Assembly: GCA_001898145.1 (NCBI GenBank)
Contig: MKSR01000008.1
Location: 186,001-250,000 of the forward strand
DNA length: 64,000 bases
Direction of reading: 5' to 3'
Source of the DNA: Dyadobacter sp. 50-39
GTDB taxonomy: Bacteria; Bacteroidota; Bacteroidia; Cytophagales; Spirosomataceae
Within the stretch, counting starts at the first letter, position 1. Each line of letters opens with the position of its first letter. A program made the translations under genes and the position numbers. The notes beneath the pieces were generated by a model, which saw only the letters and a list, made by a program, of their open reading frames with translations, did no database searches and was not told the origin of the DNA. Positions 52,968 through 62,500 of the stretch are shown here, piece by piece.

Positions 52968-53180
52968 ATGCAGACTTTCAGCTCTGTGGAGGAAGCGTTC
53001 GAGTGGTGGCTTAAAAACATCTACCCCGCGATCCCCGCAGAAACCAAAGAAGGCAGATACCGAAATGCGTGGCGTGATTACACTTTTAAAAAAGGCATTT
53101 CACAGAAACGCATGAAGGAAATCCTGTCCGAATTTGGTTCAGTTAACGAGAAGACTATCATCACTTTTAAGCTGAAATAA
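52968..53180 (+). CDS. Small protein of unknown function (70 aa)
   Basis: A 70-aa basic protein, MQTFSSVEEAFEWWLKNIYP at its start and ending KTIITFKLK. It has a Trp-rich N-terminal helix (EAFEWWLKNIYP) and a helix-turn-helix-like middle (RYRNAWRDYTFKKGISQKRM), which could bind DNA or nucleic acid, but I do not recognise a family. It lies 64 bases after the HigA-like gene, within an AT-rich accessory stretch. Coding status is supported by the clean open frame, start and context only. Confidence 0.55.
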   Translation: MQTFSSVEEAFEWWLKNIYPAIPAETKEGRYRNAWRDYTFKKGISQKRMKEILSEFGSVNEKTIITFKLK

Positions 53181-53262
53181 AAAATTTACGCGCCACTTGT
53201 GGGAATACTCCACACAAAAGCTCACTTAATGTAATCTTCCATCGAATTAAACTAATCAACCT

Positions 53263-53529
53263 ATGGACACACTTGAAACCCTAAGCAAAAACCCCACTGC
53301 ACTTAACGAAGCGATAAGCCATCAACTGGAAATCGTCAAAGACTTCTTTCAAAAAGATAGCGGCTCCGAAATGGTTGAGTCGCTCAACACATTAATCGAA
53401 GCCTACTTATTTACCGAAAACCTCACACGCGTCACACCCCAAATGCGAGAACACATCGTTAACCAGCTGCGGGTTGCGACATTGATTGCGAAGCTGGATG
53501 CCAGCAACCTGGAAATTACAACTTTGTGA
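53263..53529 (+). CDS. Small helical protein of unknown function (88 aa)
   Basis: An 88-aa protein predicted to be almost wholly helical: LSKNPTALNEAISHQLEIVK, then MVESLNTLIEAYLFTENLTR and MREHIVNQLRVATLIAKLDA. No signal peptide, membrane segment or known motif. It is 82 bases from the preceding small gene and 167 before the Panacea antitoxin gene. The size and acidic helical character would suit a regulator or immunity-type protein, but this is speculation. Confidence 0.5.
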   Translation: MDTLETLSKNPTALNEAISHQLEIVKDFFQKDSGSEMVESLNTLIEAYLFTENLTRVTPQMREHIVNQLRVATLIAKLDASNLEITTL

Positions 53530-53696
53530 AAGTAGCCGGGCAATTAGAACTTGCTATTTACAAAGTCATACCGACCGGAGGATCATTTATAGTGGCTGGT
53601 CGTCCCGGAATGAGATTTACGGCATGGAAAATTTGGCGTAATTCTCTTTTTTTGTGCGGTTAGTCATCGCACTATAATTTATCAACAAGCGCACTT

Positions 53697-54179
53697 ATGG
53701 AAAAGATTAACAGCTACGACTACAAGGCGACCGACATCGCCAACTGGTTTCTCTGCCACATCGACAGGGATGCTGGTGATTCCATTACGCATTTAAAGCT
53801 GCAAAAACTGTTGTACTACGCTCAGGCTTGGTGTATAGTGCTCTCCGGCAAATCCTTGTTTGAAGATGATTTCGAAGCATGGTCGCATGGGCCTGTACTT
53901 CCCGGCATTTACCATGATTATAAACACTTTGGCTTTGAGGCATTGCCCAGCTGTGACTGTATCAACAATATCGAAGAAGAGGTTGAAAACATACTGGATG
54001 AAGTCCGGAGAGTATATGGAGAAAAAAGCGCAAAGTATCTTGAAGAACTAACTCACCATGAAGCGCCGTGGATTGAAGCAAGAAACGGCCTGCCGCTCGA
54101 AGTAAGGTGTTCGAACATCATATCGAAAGAGAATATGCTACGCTTTTATTCCGAAATGCTGCAAGAGAATGAAGGATAA
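53697..54179 (+). CDS. Panacea-domain antitoxin (SocA/DUF4065 family)
   Basis: A 160-aa protein with the Panacea domain: TDIANWFLCHIDRDAGDSIT, then HLKLQKLLYYAQAWCIVLSG with the strongly conserved LKLQKLLYYAQ block, FEAWSHGPVLPGIYHDYK, and the C-terminal HHEAPWIEARNGLP. Panacea proteins are hyper-promiscuous antitoxins paired with unrelated toxins. The next gene overlaps it by 11 bases, the layout expected for a toxin-antitoxin operon with translational coupling. Confidence 0.88.
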   Translation: MEKINSYDYKATDIANWFLCHIDRDAGDSITHLKLQKLLYYAQAWCIVLSGKSLFEDDFEAWSHGPVLPGIYHDYKHFGFEALPSCDCINNIEEEVENILDEVRRVYGEKSAKYLEELTHHEAPWIEARNGLPLEVRCSNIISKENMLRFYSEMLQENEG

Positions 54180-54609
54180 GAAGTCTGGCCGCGGAATACC
54201 TGATTCAGCAAGTTTCAAAAAAGATAAAAAGGGAGGCACATTGCTGACGATCGAGGAATGCAAAATATTTGGTATTCAAACGAATATGCATGACCATCCT
54301 TACGTAAACCTCAAATACTTTGATAGTAGTTATGAATGCTTATCCGCCTGGGAAAAGGACGAGCTAAAACTATTATCCGATTTCATTCAAAAAATCTCCG
54401 ATAGTAACTGGTTCGATATCCAGAAGGCGTGTACCAAGCATAAAGACCGGCGCGTCTTACCCAAAAGTAAGAAAGTAGAAAACGTAAGTCCAGACATCAC
54501 TTTCTTCGAGCTACGAGTAAGCATTAAGGCGCGGGTACATGGCTTCCGTTCGGCAAATGCATTTTTCCTATGCTGGCTGGATCGGAATCATCAAATTTAT
54601 CCCATGTGA
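54169..54609 (+). CDS. Putative toxin partner of the Panacea antitoxin
   Basis: A 146-aa protein overlapping the antitoxin gene by 11 bases. The N terminus is basic (MKDKKSGRGIPDSASFKKDK). The middle has a beta-helix region (GIQTNMHDHPYVNLKYFDSS), and the C terminus FFELRVSIKARVHGFRSANA followed by FFLCWLDRNHQIYPM resembles the last strands of RelE/ParE-like ribonuclease folds, with conserved Arg, His and a closing LDxNHxIYP. I assign toxin function from this resemblance and the coupling to Panacea. Its stop overlaps the convergent bioB gene by 13 bases. Confidence 0.65.
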   Translation: MKDKKSGRGIPDSASFKKDKKGGTLLTIEECKIFGIQTNMHDHPYVNLKYFDSSYECLSAWEKDELKLLSDFIQKISDSNWFDIQKACTKHKDRRVLPKSKKVENVSPDITFFELRVSIKARVHGFRSANAFFLCWLDRNHQIYPM

Positions 54610-55577
54610 AGCGCCGGTTCAAGCGCTTTCAACCCCAGAACCTCCATCATCTCCCGATCCTCCCCCATCCCCGGATTAGGCGTCACCAGCAACTCCCCGT
54701 TCTCATTCGTAAAAATCGAATTCGCACCTGCCAGAAAGCAGAATGCTTGCTCGTATTCACTCATTTCCATGCGGCCGGCGCTGAGGCGGACCATCGCTTT
54801 CGGCATCAGGATGCGGGCGGTGGCGATCATGCGGACCATTTCCCAGGTGTCGATTTTGGGTTTGTCGCCAAGCGGCGTGCCTTGCACGCGGGCGAGGGCG
54901 TTTACCGGCACGGATTCCGGGTGCTCGGGCATGGTCGCGAGTGTGTGAAGCATTTGAATACGGTTTTCACGGGTTTCGCCAAGGCCGATGATGCCTCCAC
55001 AACACACCGAAATGCCCGCCTTCCGCACATGGTCGACGGTGTTCAGGCGGTCGTCGTAGCTGCGGGTGGTGATGATTTGATCGTAGTATTCGGCGGATGT
55101 ATCCAGGTTATGGTTGTAAGCGTATAGGCCGGCGGCTTTGAGCTTTTCGGCCTGAGTTTCGGTGAGCATGCCGAGGGTGCAGCATACTTCGAGGCCCAGC
55201 CCGGCGACTTCGGTTACCATATCGAGCACACGGTCAAAATCACGGTTATCCTTCACCTCCCGCCAGGCAGCAGCCATGCAGAACCGGCTCGAACCTCCAT
55301 CTCGGGCGCGGCGGGCGATGGCCACCACATCGTCCTTTTTCATCAGTGCTTTTACATTAATGTCGGTCTGGTACCGGGCTGCTTGCCCGCAGTAGGCGCA
55401 GTCCTCAGGGCAGCCACCGGTTTTAATCGACAGCAATGTGCATACCTGAATGCGCTCCGGGTCGTGCCATTCCCGGTGAACGGTGGCCGCGGCGTAGATG
55501 AGTTGCAGTAAAGGTCGGTTGTAAATGGCCTCGATCTCTTCGAGCGCCCAATCGTTACGGATGGTTGCGGTTTGCAT
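54597..55577 (-). CDS. bioB: Biotin synthase
   Basis: A 326-aa radical SAM enzyme (from ATG 55577) that inserts sulfur into dethiobiotin, the last step of biotin synthesis. The 4Fe-4S motif is Cys56-x3-Cys60-x2-Cys63 (GGCPEDCAYCGQAARY). Other BioB blocks are CMAAAWREVKDNRDFDRVLD, VCCTLGMLTETQAEKLKAAG, YNHNLDTSAEYYDQIITTRS and ICCGGIIGLGETREN-type sequence. An ATG at 55613 would add 12 residues without homology. No other bio genes are near, so the rest of the pathway is elsewhere. Its 3' end overlaps the convergent toxin gene by 13 bases. Confidence 0.95.
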   Translation of the reverse strand: MQTATIRNDWALEEIEAIYNRPLLQLIYAAATVHREWHDPERIQVCTLLSIKTGGCPEDCAYCGQAARYQTDINVKALMKKDDVVAIARRARDGGSSRFCMAAAWREVKDNRDFDRVLDMVTEVAGLGLEVCCTLGMLTETQAEKLKAAGLYAYNHNLDTSAEYYDQIITTRSYDDRLNTVDHVRKAGISVCCGGIIGLGETRENRIQMLHTLATMPEHPESVPVNALARVQGTPLGDKPKIDTWEMVRMIATARILMPKAMVRLSAGRMEMSEYEQAFCFLAGANSIFTNENGELLVTPNPGMGEDREMMEVLGLKALEPALHMG

Positions 55578-55667
55578 GGTGACATGGTTTTCGAAACAAA
55601 TGTAGGCGGCCAACCGGCGCAGGATTGCGTCCGGTTTTGAAGAAAGCTCATAGTCCGGAGCAACAAA

Positions 55668-55700
55668 AATGCCTCCCGGTTTGTAGTCCGGGAGGCATTT
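55668..55700 (-). terminator. Rho-independent terminator after the GH125 gene
   Basis: A perfect 12-bp stem (55668-55679 with 55689-55700) with a 9-base loop is followed on the minus strand by a T tract (TTTTTG). It lies 25 bases after the GH125 stop. Confidence 0.9.
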
Positions 55701-55724
55701 GAGAATGGTACCCTCGCTTTGGGG

Positions 55725-57155
55725 CTAATATACTTTCGCCAGCAAATGCGGACGCTCTTTTTCGAGTTTCAGGATCAGTTCGCCAAACAGCGTGTTCACC
55801 CAGGCAAACCACTTCCTGGTAAATTTCGAGTCATCGTCTTTATCAAACGACTCGTGCATGAAACCGGTGTGGTTATGCGTTGTTTTGAGCAATTTCAGCT
55901 GCGCCTCGATTTCCTTGTCGTTCGTGGAAGTGATGGCGCGTGCAATGATCCCCATCGGCCAGATCTGGTTCACGAGCGTATGCGGGCTGCCCAGTCCCTC
56001 TCCCGCTTTTCCCTTGAAGAAGTAAGGGTTCGAATCGCTCAGCACATATTTGCGCGTATTGATGTAAATCGGGTCTTTCACTGACACGGCATTCAGGTAA
56101 GGCAGGCTGATCAGCCCCGGGATACCCGCATCGTCCATCATCACATGGTTTCCAAAACCATCCGCCTCGAAAGCATAGATCTTGCCGAATGCGGTGTGCT
56201 CCACAACACCGTGCTTTTTGATGGCCGCTTCCACTTCCGTCGCCAGCGCCCTGAACTCGGCGGCCAGTTTAGCATTCTTCGTGGCGGAAGCTTTTTCCAG
56301 CATTTCAGCCACTTCCCGGAACGAAACCACCGCGAAAAAGTTGGAAGGAATGAAGAACGGGAAAATCGTGGCATCGTCCGACGGTCGGAATGTGCTGGCA
56401 ATGAGCCCTACCGGCTTAATGGGGTTCCCATAGCCGTTGCCGGGCACGGTGTCGGTAGACCATGACGTAACGCGGCCGAAGCGGTACGGGCCGGGACCGT
56501 CCTTGCGCTGCTGCTCCCTGCAGGTTTGCAGCACCAGTTCCATCGCTTTCAACCAATCGGCGTCGAACGGCTGGGTATCGCCGGTCGTTTTCCAGTAGTT
56601 GTATGCCAAACGAATGGTGTAACAAAGCGAATCCAGCTCCCATTTACGCTCGTGGAGCATAGGGTTCATCTTGGTTTGGTCCTTGCTCCATTCGCTTTCC
56701 TTGGGGCGGTCGTAAAATGCGTTCGCATAGGGATCGATCAGGATGCATTTGGTTTGCCGGTTGATCAGTCCGGCAACCATATCTTTCAGTTTCGAATCTT
56801 CTTTCAGCAACGGCAGGTAAGGCCAAACCTGTGCCGTGCTATCGCGCAGCCACATGGCGTCAATGTCGCCGGTGATCACGAAAGTATCGGGCTCGCCGTC
56901 TACCGGACGGTAGTGTACGGTGGTATCGATGGTATTCGGGAAGCAGTTTTCGAAAAGCCATGCCAGCTCGGGGTCTTTGATCACCTTTTTCATGCGGGCA
57001 ATCGTCGCTTCTACGGCTGGACTTGTGAAACTGCGCTTATCGGCTGGTATGCGCACTACGGGAAAATCGGCACTTGTAGCAAACGACCATTTCGGCACGG
57101 CCATACCGGCAACAGCCAGCGCACCCGCTTTGATGAAATCTCTTCTTAAGAACAT
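55725..57155 (-). CDS. GH125 family exo-alpha-1,6-mannosidase, exported
   Basis: A 476-aa metal-independent alpha-mannosidase of family GH125. The N terminus carries a Tat-like signal (MFLRRDFIKAGALAVAGMAV). The alpha/alpha-barrel has the family blocks ELAWLFENCFPNTIDTTVHY, DIDAMWLRDSTAQVWPYLPL, LCYTIRLAYNYWKTTGD, ASTFRPSDDATIFPFFIPSN and GLGSPHTLVNQIWPMGII. Members trim terminal mannose from N-glycan-type or mannan substrates. It is monocistronic in this window with its own terminator. Substrate is a family-level inference. Confidence 0.93.
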   Translation of the reverse strand: MFLRRDFIKAGALAVAGMAVPKWSFATSADFPVVRIPADKRSFTSPAVEATIARMKKVIKDPELAWLFENCFPNTIDTTVHYRPVDGEPDTFVITGDIDAMWLRDSTAQVWPYLPLLKEDSKLKDMVAGLINRQTKCILIDPYANAFYDRPKESEWSKDQTKMNPMLHERKWELDSLCYTIRLAYNYWKTTGDTQPFDADWLKAMELVLQTCREQQRKDGPGPYRFGRVTSWSTDTVPGNGYGNPIKPVGLIASTFRPSDDATIFPFFIPSNFFAVVSFREVAEMLEKASATKNAKLAAEFRALATEVEAAIKKHGVVEHTAFGKIYAFEADGFGNHVMMDDAGIPGLISLPYLNAVSVKDPIYINTRKYVLSDSNPYFFKGKAGEGLGSPHTLVNQIWPMGIIARAITSTNDKEIEAQLKLLKTTHNHTGFMHESFDKDDDSKFTRKWFAWVNTLFGELILKLEKERPHLLAKVY

Positions 57156-57632
57156 GAGGTAGGTTATTAGTGGGTCCTCTTACTTTAAAAAAGGCAATTT
57201 AGATAAATTTGGGACACTGCGAGCTTTGTTGTACCATATGAAAATAACGGTGACCCATAAAGTCCTTTTCCCCAGCGACCTGGAATCTAAATTTTCATAC
57301 AACCGCTTTGCCGGGGCGTTACCCTACCCGAAGACTGAGAATTTTGGTAAAGAAAAAGGCCCAATTACCGCTAAATCGGCGTTTTCGAAGGCTTTTTCTA
57401 GCTATTTTTTGCATCAAAACAGATATTAGCTTAAAAATAGATCAAAATACGCTCAGTACTAATCAAAACCTGAAAAGTTTTTAGCACTATTTTGCTTTAA
57501 AATTGTATTGTCGATTACTATCCACACCAATTCATCTTGAAATACCGGCCGTTCCGGCGGACGGTATGCGCGAAAACGATGCATTTTTTCGCTAAGCTTC
57601 TGATCTACTGAATCATTAACCTGTTAATCAAT
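57156..57632. other. 477-base AT-rich intergenic region
   Basis: This is the shared upstream region of the GH125 gene (minus) and the Gfo/Idh/MocA gene (plus). It is visibly AT-rich in the middle. A 67-codon open frame at 57226-57429 has no recognisable features. A weak hairpin (ATACCG at 57542-57547 with CGGTAT at 57562-57567) is the only structure noted. No clear promoter elements were identified. Confidence 0.55.
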
Positions 57633-58757
57633 ATGTCTAAGAAAATTAATGTTGCCATTATCGGATTAGGCTTCGGCGCCGAGTTTATCCCCATTTACCA
57701 GCAACATCCCAATGCCAATATGTACGCGATCTGCCAGCGTACCGAATCGAAACTGAATGAAGTTGGCGACCAGTACGGCATTGAAGTACGCTATACCGAC
57801 TATGACGAACTGCTCAAAGACCCGAACATCGACGCGGTTCACATCAACTCCCCTATCCCCAACCACGCAGAGCAGACATTGAAAGCCCTCCGCGCAGGCA
57901 AGCACGTGGCTTGTACCGTACCGATGGCAACGAGCGTGGAGGATTGCATCGAGATCGTAAAGGCGACCAAAGAAACGGGCAAAAAATATATGATGATGGA
58001 AACCGTGGTGTATGCGCGGGAATTCCTGTTTGTAAAAGAATTATATGAAAAAGGCGAGCTGGGCAAAGTACAGTTCCTCAAAGCGAGCCACCAGCAGGAT
58101 ATGGAAGGCTGGCCTGATTACTGGCCGGGATTGCCCCCGATGCATTACGCCACGCACTGCGTAGGTCCCGTAGCTGGCTTGCTCAAACTCGAAGCGGAAT
58201 ATGTTTCATGCTTCGGCTCCGGAACGATCTCCGAAGATCTGATCAAAATCCACAACTCGCCATTCGCCGTCGAATCTGCACATATCAAGTTCAAAGACAG
58301 CGACTTGTCGGCCTATGTATACCGCTCACTGTTTGATGTGGCGCGCCAGTACCGCGAGAGCTTCGAGGTTTACGGCAGCAAAAAATCATTCGAATGGCCG
58401 CTGATCGAAGGCGAAGATCCGGTGATCCACACGGCGAAAAAGCCAGAACACGAAATCCCCGAGAAAGTAACGACGCCGGATTATGCACATTATTTGCCGG
58501 AGGAGATCCGTCATTTTACCGGTCACGGCGTTTATAACCTGGATGACAACGCACACTTGTCGTTTGTACAAGGCGGCGGCCACGGGGGCTCGCACCCGCA
58601 TTTGGCACACGAGTTCATCAGCGCATTGATCGAAGACCGCGACCCGTTCCCGAATGCATGGCAGTCGGCCAACTGGACCAGCGTAGGTATCCTCGCGCAC
58701 GAATCGGCATTGCAAGGCGGCGCTATTATCCAGTTGCCGGATTTCAAAAATGTGTAG
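57633..58757 (+). CDS. Gfo/Idh/MocA family protein lacking the EKP lysine
   Basis: A 374-aa protein of the Gfo/Idh/MocA dehydrogenase family, cytosolic (no signal). The Rossmann motif INVAIIGLGFGAEFIPIYQQ is at its start. The catalytic motif normally reading EKP is TVP here (Thr95-Val96-Pro97 in HVACTVPMATSVED), so the lysine that usually transfers the proton is missing. The domain after residue 130 has HYATHCVGPVAGLLKLEAEY and the C-terminal GGGHGGSHPHLAHEFISALI. It may be a subgroup with altered chemistry or a binding protein. A REP array and transposase separate it from the ThuA-propeller gene downstream. Confidence 0.88.
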   Translation: MSKKINVAIIGLGFGAEFIPIYQQHPNANMYAICQRTESKLNEVGDQYGIEVRYTDYDELLKDPNIDAVHINSPIPNHAEQTLKALRAGKHVACTVPMATSVEDCIEIVKATKETGKKYMMMETVVYAREFLFVKELYEKGELGKVQFLKASHQQDMEGWPDYWPGLPPMHYATHCVGPVAGLLKLEAEYVSCFGSGTISEDLIKIHNSPFAVESAHIKFKDSDLSAYVYRSLFDVARQYRESFEVYGSKKSFEWPLIEGEDPVIHTAKKPEHEIPEKVTTPDYAHYLPEEIRHFTGHGVYNLDDNAHLSFVQGGGHGGSHPHLAHEFISALIEDRDPFPNAWQSANWTSVGILAHESALQGGAIIQLPDFKNV

Positions 58758-58788
58758 AAGACGGGGGCAAGAGGGATCTAAATAAAAC

Positions 58789-59027
58789 GATTGCAACATC
58801 AACAAATCTTTCGGTGCTCCGCACGTCTACAAATATTTTAGTGCTCTGCACCGTGCGTTGGAGGTAAAAATATGCAGAGTACCGCAAGATTTGTAGAATA
58901 CGTTGCAATCAACCAAATGCCAAGGTGCAGAGCACCGCAAGATTTGTAGAAAAACACGTTGCAATCAAGGCAAATGTCAAAGGTGCAGAGCACCGCAAGA
59001 TTTGTGAATGCATCGTAAGATTTGTCA
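58789..59027. repeat. REP array flanking the RAYT gene
   Basis: Five imperfect copies of one repeat with core GTGCAGAGCACCGCAAGATT. Two are in inverted orientation (58789-58824 and 58825-58852) and three in direct orientation (58871-58910, 58922-58966, 58980-59027). Inverted and direct groups could fold into large hairpins. The longer copies also share an outer GTTGCAATC block. They lie immediately upstream of a RAYT-type transposase. Confidence 0.85.
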
Positions 59028-59048
59028 CAACAACACACATTATCAAAG

Positions 59049-59522
59049 ATGGCAAATACCTATACACAGCTATACATACATATTGTTTTTTCAGTAAAAG
59101 GCCGTGAAAGCCTGATTAGCAAAGTATGGAAAAACGACTTGTATGCATATATCGGAGGAATAATCCTCAACCATCGCTCAAAGCCTTTGGCGATTAATGG
59201 AATGCCTGATCACATTCATATTCTGATCGGGTATAATCCAGCAACGCCGCTGCCGGTACTGGTTGAAGAAATTAAAACTTCCTCCAACAAATGGATCAAG
59301 GAGCATCACCATGTACCGATGTTCAGCTGGCAAAAGGGTTACGGAGCATTTTCATACAGCCGAGGTAGCATCGACAAAGTGATCCATTACATTGCCTGCC
59401 AGGAGGAACATCATAGAAAAAAGACGTTCCGCGAAGAATATCTTCAAATGTTGCGAGACTTTGAAGTTGAATATAAAAACGAATATCTATTTGATTTCCA
59501 GGAAATTTACGCATGGAGTTGA
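59049..59522 (+). CDS. REP-associated tyrosine transposase (IS200/IS605-like Y1)
   Basis: A 157-aa single-strand-DNA transposase of the Y1_Tnp family (RAYT type). The HUH metal motif is His55-Ile-His57 (PDHIHIL), and the catalytic Tyr114 lies in VIHYIACQEEHH. The start MANTYTQLYIHIVFSVKG is typical. RAYTs move or copy REP palindromes, and a REP array lies directly upstream, so gene and repeats form one unit. An in-frame codon at 59022 would add nine residues inside a repeat copy. No TnpB partner is present. It is inserted between two genes of one likely functional group. Confidence 0.9.
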   Translation: MANTYTQLYIHIVFSVKGRESLISKVWKNDLYAYIGGIILNHRSKPLAINGMPDHIHILIGYNPATPLPVLVEEIKTSSNKWIKEHHHVPMFSWQKGYGAFSYSRGSIDKVIHYIACQEEHHRKKTFREEYLQMLRDFEVEYKNEYLFDFQEIYAWS

Positions 59523-59568
59523 TAGATTTTTACCTAGTCCCAAATACAACAAGAAACAACCAATCTCA

Positions 59569-62500
59569 ATGAAAACCAAAGCGTTATCCTTTATCTTAGG
59601 TATTGTCCTGCTGGGATGTGCCTCTCAGCAAAATTCCCAGAACGCGTCGGTTAAATCTTCCAAAAGCGAGGCGAAAGCGCGCCGGCTGGAAATCCTGTTC
59701 CTGGGCGACAAGGGCCATCACAAGCCCGCCGAGCGTGTTCCGCAGATTATGGCTGCATTGGGTCCCAAAGGCTTCAACTTTACCTACACGGATAACCTCA
59801 ACGACCTGAACCCCGAGACGCTGAACAAGTACGATGCATTGATGCTGTATGCCAACTGGGACTCGATCGCCCCGCAACAGGCGAAGTCGCTGCTCGACTA
59901 TGTGGCCAGCGGAAAGGGTTTTATCCCCATCCACTGCGCTTCCTACTGCTTCCGCAACAATGCAGAGGTGGTGAAACTGATCGGCGGGCAGTTCTGGCGC
60001 CATACCTGGGATACGATCCAGCCGGTATGGACCAAGCCCGACCATCCCGCCATCGCAGGCGTGAAGCCGTTCAAAACGGTGGATGAAACCTATCTGCACA
60101 CATTGCTGCAACCGGACAACATCGTGCTGACCGAGCGCCTGATCCAGAAAGACCAGGAGAAAGACCGCCCGGGACAGCAGAAGGAACCTTACACCTGGGT
60201 GAGAACCCACGGCAAAGGCCGCATCTTCTACACGGCTTATGGCCACGATGAACGTACATGGGGCACGCAAGGCTTCCAGGACCTGATCGAAAAAGGCATT
60301 CTGTGGGCTGTCAACGACGACGCCCGCAAGGCATTGACGGCATTGGCTCCGAAGCCATTCGAATACCGCGAGGCCAAGCTGCCTAACTACGAGCAGCGCC
60401 CTGGTCCGCAAATGCAGCAGTTGCCGCTTTCGCCGGAAGAATCTGTGAAACACATTCAAATCCCGGTGGATTTTACACTGAGCGTTTTCGCACATGAGCC
60501 GGATGTAATGCACCCGATCGCGATGACGTGGGACGAGCGCGGCAGACTGTACGTGCTTATTACCAAGGATTATCCCAACGAACGCAAAGACACAGGCGGC
60601 AGCGACTACATCCTCATCTGCGAGGACACGAACAACGACGGCAAGGCCGACAAATTCACCAAGTTCGCCGACGACCTGAGCATTCCAACGGGTATGGCAT
60701 TTGCCAACGGAGGATTGGTCGTTTCGCAAGCACCCCACATGCTGTTTTTGCAGGATACCAATGGCGATGACAAGGCAGACGTGAAGAAAATCCTGTTCTC
60801 CGGCTTCGGTACCGGCGATACCCACGCGGGACCTTCCAACCTACATTACGGGTTCGACAACTGGGTTTATGGCTCGGTAGGTTACTCCGGCTTCAAAGGA
60901 AAAGTGGGCAAAAGCCAGGATCTGGATTTCGGCCAGGCATTGTTCCGTTTCAAACCGGATGGCTCGGATATGGAAATCGTTGCTAAAACTTCCAACAATA
61001 CCTGGGGCTTGGGCTTCAACGAGGCTGGTGACCTGTTCGGCTCCACTGCCAACAACTCGCACGGCTGGTACAGTGCCATTCCAAACCGCTATTTCGGTCA
61101 GAGCAAAGTAGATAACGGAAGCCGCAGCACGGATACGCACAAGGATATGCAGCCTATCACGCCGAAAGTGCGTCAGGTGGACGTATTCGGTGGGTTTACC
61201 GCCGCAGCAGGTCACAATTTCTACACCGCCCGCGCGTACCCGAAACAGTATTGGAACAAAGTCGCATTCGTTTCCGAGCCTACCGGTCACATTCTGCACC
61301 AGAACATCATGGTTAAGAAAGGTACGGACTATGAAGATCAGCTCGGATTCAACCTCCTCGCAGGTGCCGACGAATGGGTTGCTCCCGTATTCGCGGAAGT
61401 AGGTCCGGACGGCGCCGTGTGGGTAGCCGACTGGTACAGCTACATCATCCAGCACAACCCTACCCCTAAGGGATCAGAAAACGGAAAAGGTAATGCCTAC
61501 GAAACGCCATTGCGTGATTTCACCCATGGCCGCCTCTACCGCATCGGCTGGAAGAATGCACCGAAATACACCCCGATTACGCTGAGCAAATCACGCCCGG
61601 ATGAGCTGGTAGCTACGTTGAAAAACAACAATATGTTCTGGCGCCAGCACGCGCAGCGCCTTTTGGTAGAGCGCGGCAACAAAGATGTGGTTGCCAAACT
61701 GGTTGAACTGGTTAAAGACAAATCCGTAGACGAAATCGGCTTGAATACTGCCGCGATCCACGCATTGTGGACGCTCGAAGGCCTGAATGCGATCGGCGAC
61801 GCGCAAGTGCTGCCGGTAGTGGTGGAAGCATTGAAACACCCATCCAACGACGTACGCAAGACGGCTGTAAAAGTTCTTCCGCGCACGGCCGCGAGCGGCG
61901 AGGCATTGCTTACTGCCGATGCATTGCACGACAAAGAGCCCCTTGTAGTGCTGAACACATTGCTCGCATTCTCCGAGATCCCTTTGACCCCGCAGATCGA
62001 AACGGCTGTGCTTGCATTGCTGGATACTTATTCCAACGCGGAAGACCGCTGGATGCCCGATGCATTTGCAGCGATCCTGAACTCGCACGACGGCGCATTG
62101 CGCAACAAATACATCGCACAGCGCGTGGCAAAAGCAGGTTCGGCAGGTGCTACACAGCAAGCTGCTTCGGCAAGCCATGCAGACCATGCCGCGATGAACC
62201 ACGAAAGTCATGGTGCGAGCAAGGTAACCGTGCAGGGAGCTGCTGATCTGGCCGTGACGAACATTACGATCGAGCCGAAAACGCCTTATGTACGTGAATA
62301 TGCCCGCGTGGTGATCGAAATTACCAACATTGGCTCCGTACCGGTGACAAAAGAGCAGGTACCAACTGTGAATGTGGGTATCCGCAGCCGTTCTCTAAAC
62401 ACCAACTACATCAGCCGCCAATTGACCAACGGCATCGCGCCGGGTGAAACGGTGAAGCTCGTGGAAGGCAACAACGGTCCGTGGAAAACGGCTTTCGGCT

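Noticed and set aside
53526-53663. 45-codon frame starting with GTG, overlapping the end of the 88-aa gene
   Set aside because: Too short, no motif, and start inferred only from the overlap; left as unannotated sequence.
57226-57429. 67-codon open frame in the GH125-Gfo/Idh/MocA gap
   Set aside because: No motif, signal or neighbour supports it; the region is AT-rich upstream sequence.
58789-59027. Repeat cluster considered as a CRISPR array
   Set aside because: Copies are imperfect, in both orientations and with irregular spacing, and no cas genes are near; a RAYT gene is adjacent instead.
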